Below are positions 26,701 to 36,000 of a stretch of 64,000 nucleotides of DNA, in pieces. Where the stretch lies: the NCBI RefSeq assembly GCF_029433295.1, contig NZ_JAQTHV010000001.1, positions 124,001 through 188,000 of the forward strand. The letters are read 5' to 3'. Source of the DNA: Bifidobacterium sp. ESL0784 (GTDB lineage Bacteria; Actinomycetota; Actinomycetes; Actinomycetales; Bifidobacteriaceae). A model generated the notes under the pieces. That model did no database searches. It saw nothing but the letters and a program-made list of their open reading frames with translations, and was not told where the DNA came from. Made by a program: the position numbers and the translations under genes. The stretch's first letter is position 1, and the number at the start of each line of letters is the position of its first letter.

Positions 26701-29166
26701 GCAGATGTTGACTATAGCAACGACGAACTGGAATGCTACGGAAGCAATATTAGCAAGGGCTGCGCGAATCCTACGGCTGACCAGATCAGCAAAGATACCC
26801 CCGGCGGCACGGATTACATGCAGTATGTGTATGTCACTACCGGCGAGAAGGCTGTAGCTGCTACAGACGCCACACCTACCCACACCGCCTTCAAGAGTTC
26901 TGCGAACACTGTTGATGTCGCCAACACCTTCGATGCTGATCAGGACAAGGCCGGTGATCATACCATTCATCATTACACCACCAAGCTCTATGCTTCCAGT
27001 GATTGTGCTGATGAAAAGTCCGGCTGCAACGGTCCGAGAATCGCTGCAGGCCCCATCGCCACAAACGGAGATGCGGTAAACGTCGATCAGACATGGAACC
27101 ACGGCGAGAGCAACTGGGCACTGGTAACTGACAATGGTTACAACCAGGCGCCGCAGAACAAATTGCCCAAAGGCGTCGCACCTATGAATTCGTTCTGGAC
27201 GATGTGGTACGACATGTCGTTGCCGAAGAGCCGAGATGCGGACAACGACGGTGCCGACCGAAACCATCCGTGTTCGGAAGTCTCGGATTTCTACTTCCAA
27301 TGGCTGGGCCTTGACCACAACAACAACTGGGTGCCCGTCAAGGACTTGACACCTACGGCACAATTGCGCTCCCAGCAGCAACTTTCGCACTGGAGCAATA
27401 CCAAGATTGGGTTCTACTCGTCAATGAACGGCGAACTCAATTCCGGCCACTTCAAGACCCAAGCCAGTAATTTACCATATCAGTCAAGCCAGAATCTGAT
27501 GTCTTTGAGTGACACTCCAAACACTGTGGCACAGGTTGGCAAGGATCCCGCTAATGGTAATGGCGGCGATGGGCACAGGGACCACCGTAATCACACCGAT
27601 TACCCGGTTATGTATGCTCCTGCACAATTGCAGAACAGTTTCGGTGGTCCTGCGGCGAACACCGCAAGCGGCGATATCGACTTTGCCAAGGCGAAGGCCG
27701 ACCAGCCGGACCTGACCGGTTACTTCAAGATGGTGACTTGGCCGGTGACCACGAATCCTCAGGGATTGGAGCAGCCCGACAATGTCTCTTGCAGCACGCA
27801 GACGCCAGCGGCGCAGGACATCTACAACCCGATCGATCGTACGGGTGACCCCAGCAACAAGGGCATCACCATGGACATGGTGAAGAACCATCCTGATCAG
27901 GTCAACAAGCTGCTCGATGAAAGCTGGACCAACAATTCGGCTTACTTCCGTTACGATGTGCCGCGTCCGAATGCCCTTACCGTCAACAAGATTGATGGCA
28001 GCCCATTCGACAGCCCGAGCGTAGCCAGGACCATTACCGGTTCAGGAGCCGAAAAGAACTCCACTGTGATGGTTTATCGTGAGCACAACGGCGCCAGCGG
28101 CGAGGACGTCTCCGAAGACGACCTGGTGGGCAATGCCACGGTAAATTCCGACGGCACCTGGTCGATTGTCGATTCCGATGCTAACTTGGACGTCTCCAAC
28201 GCGGCAAACAGGACGATTCAATACCGTGCTCGGCAGACTCAGAACAGCGGTTATCACCTTACTTCAGCTATGTCAAACGCACAGACCGTCACCTTCAAGT
28301 CCCCTAAGCCGAGCGAACCGCCAGCCTTCAATGGCGACAATGGCGACAACGGTGTTGGTGCGATCACCGTGCAGCACACAGTCAACGGCAAACTGCCGCA
28401 GGACGCCAAACTCCATATTTCCGGAACATACGTCTGGAATGAGGACGGCGCCTCGATCAAGGTTTGTGCGCAAGCCGCTGACGCCTCCTACCAGCCGGTC
28501 AACAAGCCGGGAAGCAGCGAACAGGTGGCTCCGGTATGCAATACCGTGCCAGTTACCGGCGGAACGTGGGCCGTTGATCTTGACGAGAACCAGTTCAATA
28601 CCGGTGTCGGCACCAACGGCAACGTCACGGACCAGCGTACGCACTATGTGCTTACCGCCGTGCTTGTCAACAAGGACGGAGTTGAGTCTGATCCTGCCTC
28701 GAAGAATGCGGTGCTCGACATGCGTGCCCCGCACACCGGTGCCACCTCTGCAGGCTGGAATGGCCTCTCGGGTATCGCCTGGCATAACTCTGACAGCAAG
28801 GACAATGATCCGCTACCTGACGGATTCACTGTTGAGGTGACATGGCCGACGGGTTCCGCTACGCAGAAGAGCAGCAAGGTTTTCACCGGTACTGATGGAA
28901 AGTGGTCCTTCGAAATACCTAACGGCACGAACCAGGGTGATGTTCAGGTTCGGGTCACTGACAAGGAGACCAACCAGTCAGCACTTGAGACCAAGCCGCT
29001 CAACCTGACACGCACCAAGAACCTGCCGATCACGGGCGGCTGGTGGGCCTTGCTGGCTGCATTGCTGGCGGTAGCCGCGCTTGCCTTTGCCTACTTCATG
29101 AGCCAAAAACGGCCCCAGAAAAAGCATTCGATGAAGTCCATAGGAGGGGAGGGTTCATCGCACTGA
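23707..29166 (+). CDS. Giant LPXTG pilus-tip adhesin with internal repeats
   Basis: This is a 1819-residue secreted protein, probably the tip or minor pilin of a sortase-built fimbria. The ATG at 23707 gives a good signal peptide (about residues 1-36, ending in GGANAQS). A related domain recurs at about residues 60, 310 and 869, each with a (M)LNYxxR-like opening and FTI(H/N)SV in the middle. Two copies continue into a Cys-containing block (CxxxxSGCNGPR, FFQW or YFQW, NNWVPV, LTPTAQ, PDLTGYFK or PELTGYFK) and an Ig-like domain. The C-terminus has a further Ig-like segment, the sorting motif LPITGG, a hydrophobic helix and a basic tail. It is followed by the backbone pilin and sortase genes. 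The ligand is unknown. Confidence 0.88.
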   Translation: MKKTMTSWRTVLVRLLAAVVAAGTVIGLAVVGGANAQSAPAEADAESSHTVQPLSANIVGHKPSLTKLMGYNASGLWTTQGLHADLMLRVGHGDVAPECVGLATGAQGEKVRSASKDGLDEQGKCGLQLFVGDGTDAQSKNLMRPLAYMNTLRTSKEADNTTQNLNAAEQAFSGAAGNFFTIHSVAASAEEGYDDLTIGLKTDALKSSDINDLKIYAVVNDGDTHTPITLDDTSVAGADVDVAVPDSLENSGYAAELIQGQALNPDGMSWCGDQSSITCAAPAAKADTSAKKEESAKSANAEVGTRFSDSKISLKTMLNYVSRVEVPGSFLRADFVLRVPHRSVNANLDKPGISFLFSKDGKKDSALVPTKYVRSMGTSKGAADWAKTPNVSSDGSSNAFTIHSVNTEPAANGDPEFDDISVSIKGSLDYSATRVDESTPGGVDAQLYLYATQSDNVASDVTGSTLDMTKSSEIAEPLKLYSSVSCTDGSSGCNGPRLGVGKEGAVDTWWDISKSGSWKGNNATDTPGTKGDSANWGLDTSSGLATGGRGLSGDTPTGVAPSTTFMNLWYNPASPYDPHGNVPKGDKHDCSQVGKYFFQWVGLNKDNNWVPVNDLTPTAQENNQVVVSSPDNNEYGYFAAFNKTNGSPSYGGRTTDPLVAKKPGSSDLAAAQLQDGSVDFAKARVDQPELTGYFKLVAWPETTNPDNTACSANQDVYNPLAAQSTSSKGILSTMQPSEANAWLAKGWSVNSAFYNFNTFTEVPTIDTPADNSKLPEVYKPSLTGHGTPGDKVMIYRQIDGKGFTQQNSKDVLVGANGMWVFKDTKTPDPDGNQHVYQYRVQQIPTTLGGGRDMPSDFSATKSLTITPVDHKPMLFKMLNYFNRMDTGNDKLRMDFVVRVAHDDVDYTTDTGYRVETDKDGVQHNIQDDSARQKSISVYYDFNGGSGHDSALRKVKYTRTIDDYPAAQYWANAQSSDPRFTINSVLNSGVYDYLNISIKADVDYSNDELECYGSNISKGCANPTADQISKDTPGGTDYMQYVYVTTGEKAVAATDATPTHTAFKSSANTVDVANTFDADQDKAGDHTIHHYTTKLYASSDCADEKSGCNGPRIAAGPIATNGDAVNVDQTWNHGESNWALVTDNGYNQAPQNKLPKGVAPMNSFWTMWYDMSLPKSRDADNDGADRNHPCSEVSDFYFQWLGLDHNNNWVPVKDLTPTAQLRSQQQLSHWSNTKIGFYSSMNGELNSGHFKTQASNLPYQSSQNLMSLSDTPNTVAQVGKDPANGNGGDGHRDHRNHTDYPVMYAPAQLQNSFGGPAANTASGDIDFAKAKADQPDLTGYFKMVTWPVTTNPQGLEQPDNVSCSTQTPAAQDIYNPIDRTGDPSNKGITMDMVKNHPDQVNKLLDESWTNNSAYFRYDVPRPNALTVNKIDGSPFDSPSVARTITGSGAEKNSTVMVYREHNGASGEDVSEDDLVGNATVNSDGTWSIVDSDANLDVSNAANRTIQYRARQTQNSGYHLTSAMSNAQTVTFKSPKPSEPPAFNGDNGDNGVGAITVQHTVNGKLPQDAKLHISGTYVWNEDGASIKVCAQAADASYQPVNKPGSSEQVAPVCNTVPVTGGTWAVDLDENQFNTGVGTNGNVTDQRTHYVLTAVLVNKDGVESDPASKNAVLDMRAPHTGATSAGWNGLSGIAWHNSDSKDNDPLPDGFTVEVTWPTGSATQKSSKVFTGTDGKWSFEIPNGTNQGDVQVRVTDKETNQSALETKPLNLTRTKNLPITGGWWALLAALLAVAALAFAYFMSQKRPQKKHSMKSIGGEGSSH

Positions 29167-29263
29167 TGAGGAAAAGTCAGATTAGTCAATGTTGTACAGC
29201 GCTCGGGCCCTGAGGCCCTCGTGTTGTGGAAATCTAAACAAACACAAGGAGTAAAGGAACACA

Positions 29264-31267
29264 ATGAATAAGAAGAAAAAACTGAGCGCACTCGTGGGAG
29301 CGGTAGTTTCCGCAGCCACGTTGCTGGCGTTCGCGCCTTTCGGCGTAGCTAATGCAGATCCTGCAAGCCATGGTGACAACGACGGCTCGACGCCGCTCAC
29401 CCTGGTTGATCCGGGTAAGAACGTAGGGGCGACCATCAAGGTGATGGCTTCTCCTCAGAACATTTCCGGACATACGTTCGCTGCGATTCGCGTGGGAACC
29501 TACAAGGCAGCTTCCGTTGACAACAACGGCGCCTTGACTGGTTTCATGCTCGACACCGATCCCGGTGTGCTGACTGGTGCGAAGACCGCGTTGAACAGCA
29601 TCCCCGGTTTCACGCATGACACGAACTACTCGACGGATAACCCGGTCGGTGAGCTGGCTTCGCAATACCTCGGCTTTACCGCTACGGACAATTCGACGAA
29701 CAAGGATACTACCTCCTACGATCCGACTGCTCAGAGCAACAAGACGTCGATGTGGGCCGGCGGTGTCCGTGACTTCGTTACCTCGCTGACCAAGCAGAGC
29801 GACTTCGCGGCCAAGCAGCAAGCAGCTGCCGCCAACGCGAATGTTGCAAGCTCTGGTATGAGGGCCCCTGTGAGCACCACCAACACCTCCTTCGATGTGC
29901 CGGTCAGCCAGCCTGGCCTGTACGCCATTGAGGATGTTACCGGCGGCAGCACCAACGGTGGTACGAATTCGATTCCGATGCTCGTGGGCACCGCTGTGTA
30001 TTCGGACCTCGGCTCAGGCAACTCAAAGGCCTACGCCGCCGTCGCCAATGGCGGTCAGGCTTTGGGACAGGTGAGCATGAAGAACGATCTGCCCACCATC
30101 GTCAAGGAACGTGCCGATAAGAACCAGGCGCTGGGTGACAACAATGGTTACATCCAGTACTACATCAAGACTCAGGTGCCGCTGACCACCGGTTTCAAGC
30201 ACTATGTCTTCAACGTGCAGGATGATTCCACCGATCCGTTGACCTATGTCAACGATAGCACCCACAAGACGCAGGTTTTCGTCAAGAACACGGCCCCGGA
30301 TCCTGACACCGATACCGCTATTCCTTCCAATTCCTACAGCATTCTCAATAGTGATGTTGATGGTACGTCGGTGACCGGCGCTCCGAGCAATGGTTATGCC
30401 CATCGTATTGTCTTCAACTTCTACGACACGTTCGTCGGACATTACAGGCACGGTGACCAGATCCTCATTTCCTATTGGATGAAGTTCGATGTGGATCACG
30501 GTGATCGTAAGAACGTCAAGAACATGGCGAAGATGGAATATTCCGATGATGTGAACAACCAGCCGACTGATAGCGGCAACGGTAACGCGAACAACTCCGG
30601 CAACAACGGTCATACCTCCGGTTCCGGCAGCTCCAGCAACAACGGCGGCAACTCGAACGGCGACAACGGCGGTTCTTCCGTCGTCGATAACACGCTCTAC
30701 GGTGTCTCCCTGATCAACAAGCTCTATGGCGACAACGGTGCTAAGTTGGCCGGTTCTGAATTCAGACTCTTCAGGTCCACCGACACGAGCTTGAGCAATC
30801 CGCTTCATTTCGCTGTTGATCCGAGCAACCCTGGTGTCTATTCGCTGTCGACCAAGCCTGGCGATACGTTGACCAACGTGACTCCTGCCTCCAGTGGTAC
30901 GAACATGGGTAAGATTCAGCTCAAGGATCTGGATGGCGGCGATTACGTCGTCAAGCAGGTCAAGGGTGCGACCGGTGTCCGCAGCCTGTTCCTGCCGCAG
31001 TTCAAGCTCACTGTAGGCAAGAATTCCGCAGGTGCTACATATGTCAAGAACAGCGCCGATAACTGGAATCTTCAGCTAGTTTCCGCGAGCGACAATGCCC
31101 CTGACGGTACGGTCACGGTCAACAACGTGACTGCTGTCTCCCAGCTGCCTCTTACCGGTAGCGCCGGAATCGCGCTGATCGTGCTCGCGATCGTCGCGCT
31201 CTCCTTGGTGGCCGCAGGCACTACGGTGCTCAAGCGCCGCCACGAAGCAGCTCGTCGCGCCAAGTGA
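29264..31267 (+). CDS. Major (backbone) pilin, SpaA/FimA-type, LPXTG-anchored
   Basis: This is a 667-residue fimbrial shaft protein. AAGGAG precedes the ATG. The signal peptide covers about residues 1-30 (cleaved near GVANADP). The N-terminal and middle domains resemble Gram-positive major pilins, with GLYAIEDVTGG and DQILISYWMKFDV. A Gly/Asn/Ser-rich linker of about 45 residues (near residues 435-480) separates them from a C-terminal Cna-B-like domain. The expected E-box Glu of that domain appears replaced (GDYVVKQVKGATG where YxLxE is usual). It ends in LPLTG, a hydrophobic helix and a KRRHEAARRAK tail. It lies between the tip adhesin and the pilus sortase. Confidence 0.88.
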   Translation: MNKKKKLSALVGAVVSAATLLAFAPFGVANADPASHGDNDGSTPLTLVDPGKNVGATIKVMASPQNISGHTFAAIRVGTYKAASVDNNGALTGFMLDTDPGVLTGAKTALNSIPGFTHDTNYSTDNPVGELASQYLGFTATDNSTNKDTTSYDPTAQSNKTSMWAGGVRDFVTSLTKQSDFAAKQQAAAANANVASSGMRAPVSTTNTSFDVPVSQPGLYAIEDVTGGSTNGGTNSIPMLVGTAVYSDLGSGNSKAYAAVANGGQALGQVSMKNDLPTIVKERADKNQALGDNNGYIQYYIKTQVPLTTGFKHYVFNVQDDSTDPLTYVNDSTHKTQVFVKNTAPDPDTDTAIPSNSYSILNSDVDGTSVTGAPSNGYAHRIVFNFYDTFVGHYRHGDQILISYWMKFDVDHGDRKNVKNMAKMEYSDDVNNQPTDSGNGNANNSGNNGHTSGSGSSSNNGGNSNGDNGGSSVVDNTLYGVSLINKLYGDNGAKLAGSEFRLFRSTDTSLSNPLHFAVDPSNPGVYSLSTKPGDTLTNVTPASSGTNMGKIQLKDLDGGDYVVKQVKGATGVRSLFLPQFKLTVGKNSAGATYVKNSADNWNLQLVSASDNAPDGTVTVNNVTAVSQLPLTGSAGIALIVLAIVALSLVAAGTTVLKRRHEAARRAK

Positions 31268-31349
31268 TTGCCGGCCTCTGACGCATGAATTTTCAGAATG
31301 AATTTCCTGATTTCCTTGCGTAAGAGGCTGAGACAAGAATCTTGATATT

Positions 31350-31395
31350 GCGTCTGTCGGAATAGGTGAATGCCCGTTTCGACAGACGCTTTGTT
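31350..31395 (+). terminator. Terminator or attenuator between pilin and sortase genes
   Basis: A perfect 10-bp stem (GCGTCTGTCG at 31350-31359 with 31380-31389) has a 20-base loop, followed by TTTGTTTTTTC. It lies 82 bases after the pilin stop and before the sortase, so it may reduce sortase expression relative to pilin. Confidence 0.82.
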
Positions 31396-31481
31396 TTTTC
31401 TAGACTGATATAATTTAGCGGAATATAAACTTTTAGCAGGTATATTTTGCCCGCTGACTCTAGCTTTTGGACAAATAGGGA

Positions 31482-32513
31482 ATGGCGTACGTTAGATTGA
31501 CTGAGACCTCGCATTATGAAGACGATTCAATGGTGAACCGCGCCTCAAACTCCTCTTCGGACATCGTTAATTACCCTTTTCCTGAATTTCAGGATTTCAT
31601 CGATCAAGCGAAAGACGACGAAAGAGACGTCTACGGGTTGGTCATTCAGATTATCCACGATATCGTCGTCCTTGCGCTTATCGTCGCCGTTCTCTGGATA
31701 CCGATCAACCGTGTCTACAGCTCCCAGCAAGAGAGCAAGGCGATTGCCATGTCTCAACGTGCAATCGGAAAATGGCCGCAGAGCGACGTTCTTGGTGAGC
31801 TTACCGCCGATCAGCAGTACAATGCCAAAATTGCCCAGTCAGGCCAACCCTTGCTCGGTGAGAAGATCGATCCGTTTTCCGACGACGACTCGCACAAGGA
31901 CCTTCAATCGGCCAATGACAAGGAATACCAGGCCAGACTCAACACCGTCGAAGGCATTATGGGAACGATCAGGATTCCCAAGATATCGGTGAAGCTGCCG
32001 ATTTATCATGGCACCTCCGATACGGCGCTTTCGCAAGGTGCCGGCCATCTTTATGGCACCAGTCTGCCGGTTGGAGGAGCATCAACCAACGCAGTGATTT
32101 CGGGGCATCGAGGTCTCGCGAATGCCACCATGTTCACGCGTCTTGACCAGCTGCGCGTTCATGACATCATATATATCGATACACTTCAGCACACGATGGG
32201 TTATCGGGTCACCGGCATCCACGTCGTTGTGCCGGATGACATAGATTTTTATAAGGTCGTACCGGGCAAGGATCTGCTCACGTTGATGACCTGCACCCCG
32301 TATGGTGTCAATTCACACCGTCTTGTCATCACCGCACAGCGTGGCAGGATCCCTGAAGACATTCCTTCCACGACGGCTGGCGACGCATTGTTGCGTGGCC
32401 TTCTGAGCGCGGCTGGCGTGCTTCTTGCCGGCGTCGTCATTGTCATGATTCGCCATGCTCGTTACGATTTCTCGCCGATTCCGTGGCACTTCTCAGGGGA
32501 ATTCTCGCGCTGA
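31482..32513 (+). CDS. Class C (pilus-assembling) sortase
   Basis: This is a transpeptidase that joins pilin subunits outside the membrane. The protein is up to 343 residues; an internal ATG at 31530 is an alternative start, and neither has a strong ribosome site. An N-terminal membrane helix is at about residues 60-84 (VIQIIHDIVVLALIVAVLWI). The sortase core contains IRIPKISVKLPIYHGTS, the catalytic His in VISGHRGLANATMF, and the catalytic Cys in LLTLMTCTPYG with Arg in NSHRLVITAQR. A second hydrophobic segment near the C-terminus is typical of class C. Its partners are the adhesin and pilin genes upstream. Confidence 0.93.
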   Translation: MAYVRLTETSHYEDDSMVNRASNSSSDIVNYPFPEFQDFIDQAKDDERDVYGLVIQIIHDIVVLALIVAVLWIPINRVYSSQQESKAIAMSQRAIGKWPQSDVLGELTADQQYNAKIAQSGQPLLGEKIDPFSDDDSHKDLQSANDKEYQARLNTVEGIMGTIRIPKISVKLPIYHGTSDTALSQGAGHLYGTSLPVGGASTNAVISGHRGLANATMFTRLDQLRVHDIIYIDTLQHTMGYRVTGIHVVVPDDIDFYKVVPGKDLLTLMTCTPYGVNSHRLVITAQRGRIPEDIPSTTAGDALLRGLLSAAGVLLAGVVIVMIRHARYDFSPIPWHFSGEFSR

Positions 32514-33047
32514 TACAGTCTGAAGATTCGGAGCTGCAGACAGGATTTTGTTTTTTGGCTTCGGCTTTCGTCCTTGTGTCTGCTTCATTGCAGGAAATCA
32601 ATTATTGAGTGGCTGCCGCTGACTGTTTTCGACGTGGTGGAGTTGGGATGCGGAAACGTTCATTTCAGGAACTAGCGCACTGGTAGTTTTTCGTTTTTAA
32701 ATCGACGAGGTGCAGAAAGCAGTTTATTCAGAGACTGGTACTGATGGTTTTCCGAATAGGTTAGTCGGAGACGCCGAAACCTATCAGGATGCAATGACGG
32801 TGAATTCCCAAAGCGGGAAATATTGTTACGAAATACTTAATATCAGAAGTAAAAACCCAGATTCCACAGGTGGTATCGGGCTGCTGATCCCTGGCGTAAT
32901 TGACTGAGCCACAACGTTTTTATTCTGGTGCTTTTGCTTATGTGCGCGCATAAGGTTGTGGCACTGTTTCGGGCATAGTAAAAGGCCCGTCGCTGTGAAG
33001 GCGACCGGCCTTTTACTTAGACAGGGAGAGACCCTATAGTCCACGGC
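32514..33047. other. Intergenic region between sortase and LRR genes
   Basis: No gene is supported; a 65-codon GTG frame at 32710-32907 has no recognisable feature. An inverted repeat GCCACAAC/GTTGTGGC lies around 32911-32962. A convergent terminator ends the region. Confidence 0.5.
32978..33016. terminator. Bidirectional terminator between sortase and LRR genes
   Basis: GTAAAAGGCC and GTCGC pair with GCGAC and GGCCTTTTAC, with a single internal mismatch and a 7-base loop. The A and U ends suit termination from both sides. Confidence 0.85.
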
Positions 33048-36000
33048 TCAGTAGGCTACGTGCTGAGAGCCCGCGGGCTGCTCGTTCTCTTCCTTGTTCT
33101 TCTCGTAGCGATGGTAGGCGTATAGCGCCACGAGCACGAGCAGGAGCAGAAGCAGCAGCCACCAGAGCCACATGAACGAATGGTGGGTCTTGCTCTGCGT
33201 GGCAGTCTGATTGGCCCGGACGCACTTGGGGTTCATCTTGGCCATTTGGACGGTACCATCGGGATTCTCGAAATAGGAGGATTGCTGCAGGACATAGCCT
33301 TCCGGACAAACCGGTACAGTCTTCTTTTTCTTTTCGCTCTTCTTGTTCGAGGAGCTGTTGTCCTGGCTCTGGTCGTTCTGCGGTTGTTGCTGCTGGGTTG
33401 GAGCAGGATTCGTGGCCGCATTGGGGGCGGCGCCGATGTAGCGGTTACGAACGATGGTCATCGTCCTGACACCCGGATTGCCCAGCGTTCTCGGATTCGT
33501 GAAGGCTGGGCCGGCTGGACCTACAGGGCTAGGAGCCGGGTTAGTGCCGTTTACACCATTGCCGTTACCGTTTCCACCGTTGCCGTTGGTGTTTCCGTTA
33601 TTTCCGCCGTTTCCGTTGTTGTTGGAGCCACCATTGTTATTGTTGTTGGAACCTCCGCCATTGTTGTTACCGCCGCCGTTGTTATTGTTGCCACCGCCGT
33701 TGTTGGATCCGCCGCCATTATTTTGGTTTTGGGTCCAGTGAGCGTAGAGGGTGGTGTTTGCGGTGATGGCAGTGGTGTCGAAGTCGAACTTCTCGCCGCC
33801 GTCAGCCTTCGTGTACCAGCCAGCGAACGTAGACCCTGCGAGGGTTGGATCGCTGGCGGGCTTGGTTGCGAACTTGCCCTTTTCGATATTCTCCGGGTTG
33901 GTCGTGCCCTCGGCCAGCGTGCCGCCGTTCGCGTCGAAGCTCACCGTGTAAGTGGTCTTCGGGACAGAGGTCCAGTGCTCGGTGACGGTGACGTCGCGGG
34001 TGATAGCAGTCGTTCCGAAATCAAACGGAGCCGTTGCGTGATCTTCGAACCAACCATCGAACTTATAGCCGTCTCTCGATGCGGGGGTTGGCACGCTCGC
34101 GGCCTTGTCGCCGTCATAGACGGTTTCGCTGGAGATCTGTGAACCAGTCTCGGAAAGGTAATTCACCGTGTAGATGTTTTTGATACCTTGCCACTTGGCG
34201 TGCAATGTGACGGGGGCCTTTACCGGCTGGCTGAAATCATATTTGATGCCGTCGGGCGTATACCATCCGAGCAGGGCGTGGGTGCCGCCCTTCTTGTCGG
34301 TGAGGACCGGCGCATTGCCCTTGGAATCCGTGGGTTCCGTTGCCGTCTTGAAGCGCAGGACATGTTGTTTGGCTATGTCCGGCCCGCCTTGCGAATCGAA
34401 CGTCACATCGTAGCTGTCGCTGCTCCAAAGGGCGAAAAGCGTCCAATCCTGCGTCATCACGGTATTCGTGTAGTCGAAGGGTTCGGCCTTGTCGAAGGTG
34501 CATTCATTCGTATATGGCGTACCTTGGCCAAGGCTGACGTCGTAGTCCGGATTGACTTTCAGGCTAGTGGGGCAACCGACCCATCCTTGGAACAGGTTGG
34601 TGGTCTCGTCCCTGGACCCATCGCTGTTGAACATCCATGGGTGCCACATTGCTGCCAGTTTGGTACCGTATGGCGCGCTTCGAGGCGCGGTCGTGGTGTT
34701 GTTTCCGTTCGGGGTTCTGCCCCCGCGGAAATCGAACGTGACCTGTGGATTGTGATAGTTCTGATTGTTGATGATCTCAAGAGTGCCGACATTCCTGCCA
34801 TTGAGGATGATGGAATTGCTGAGCGTATAGCTGAGCTGCTGGATGTTGGGGTCGATGGACGGCACCGTGAGGACGTGGTTAGCAGCGTCGTTCGTGTACT
34901 TGTCCGCCGGGATGGTTTGGTCGCCGATACCGGTAATCAAATAGGAGACCGAGGATAGAGAAGGTACGGTTCCATCGACGTTGTAGTTGTTGCCGTAGCT
35001 GAAGCTGGCGGATCCGTCCGCTCCGATTACGGGGGCGACGCCAATTCGCGGTATCTCGTGGACCGCCTGGACCGATTCCAGCCCTGTCAAGGACTTGAGC
35101 GGCCGCAGGTCGCTGATTTCGTTGTCGTCGAGATTCAAGGTCTTGAGATTGGTCATGCTTGACAGGAAGTCGATGTTGTAGATGCTGTTGGAGCTCAGGT
35201 CGAGATCGCTGATCTGGTGAAGTTGCGAGATGTCATTGAGGACCGGGTTCTGATAAAGGAACAGCCCTGTGAATCCGAATGACTTCAGATGCTGGAGGTT
35301 CTTCAACGCCAACAGGCTGTCCGGGTGAGATTTCAGGTTGTAGGCGTTCTCGAACGACAGGCTTTCCAGATCCGGGAAATGGTCGACGATCGCCTGCACG
35401 TCCGACGTGCCGTTTCGCCCGAGGTCGGTGTTGCCCAACGACAGCGTCTTGAGGTGGGGAAGACCGTAGAACATGCTCGCGTCGGAGAAGGCGTGCGCGA
35501 CGTCATAGAGATAGATATTGGTCAATCTCGGAGCCTTGGCCTCAGTGAAGCCCTTGCAGCTCTGCGCTACGGCATCGGTGAAGTCATTGAGTCTCAGGGT
35601 TTCCAGATTGGGCATGTTGGCTGACGTGAGTGGGCTGAAATCAGTGAGGTAGGCGAAGCCCGCCACAGAAGACGCCTGCTGGTGATCAGTGCTGTTGTCA
35701 TAATACATATTGAAGGATTTGAGGTTTCGGAAAAGACCGATACCTCTGATGTCCATTATCTTTCTGGAAAGCGAGGTGCTGCCCGCGTTCGGGATTCCAT
35801 CACTGGAGATGCTGGTTACTGAGTCGAGCCACGATTGCGTCACCGGGAAATCATCGGCGAAATTCGGGTTGGAGAACCTCCAGCCGGTGTCATGGTTGGG
35901 ATTCTGGTATTGCGTGGTGTTGATGAACTTCGTGAGGTAGGCGCGGAAGGACGCGTCGGGGAAGCAGCCTTTAAGCGTTCCGCAGTCTACCGTAGCTTCG

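Noticed and set aside
32710..32907. 65-codon GTG frame between sortase and terminator
   Set aside because: No motif, no strong ribosome site and no conserved neighbour overlap.
33550..33730. Short tandem repeats resembling a repeat array
   Set aside because: They are GGN/AAY codons of the Asn/Gly linker in the LRR protein, in frame, with no spacer structure. Not CRISPR.
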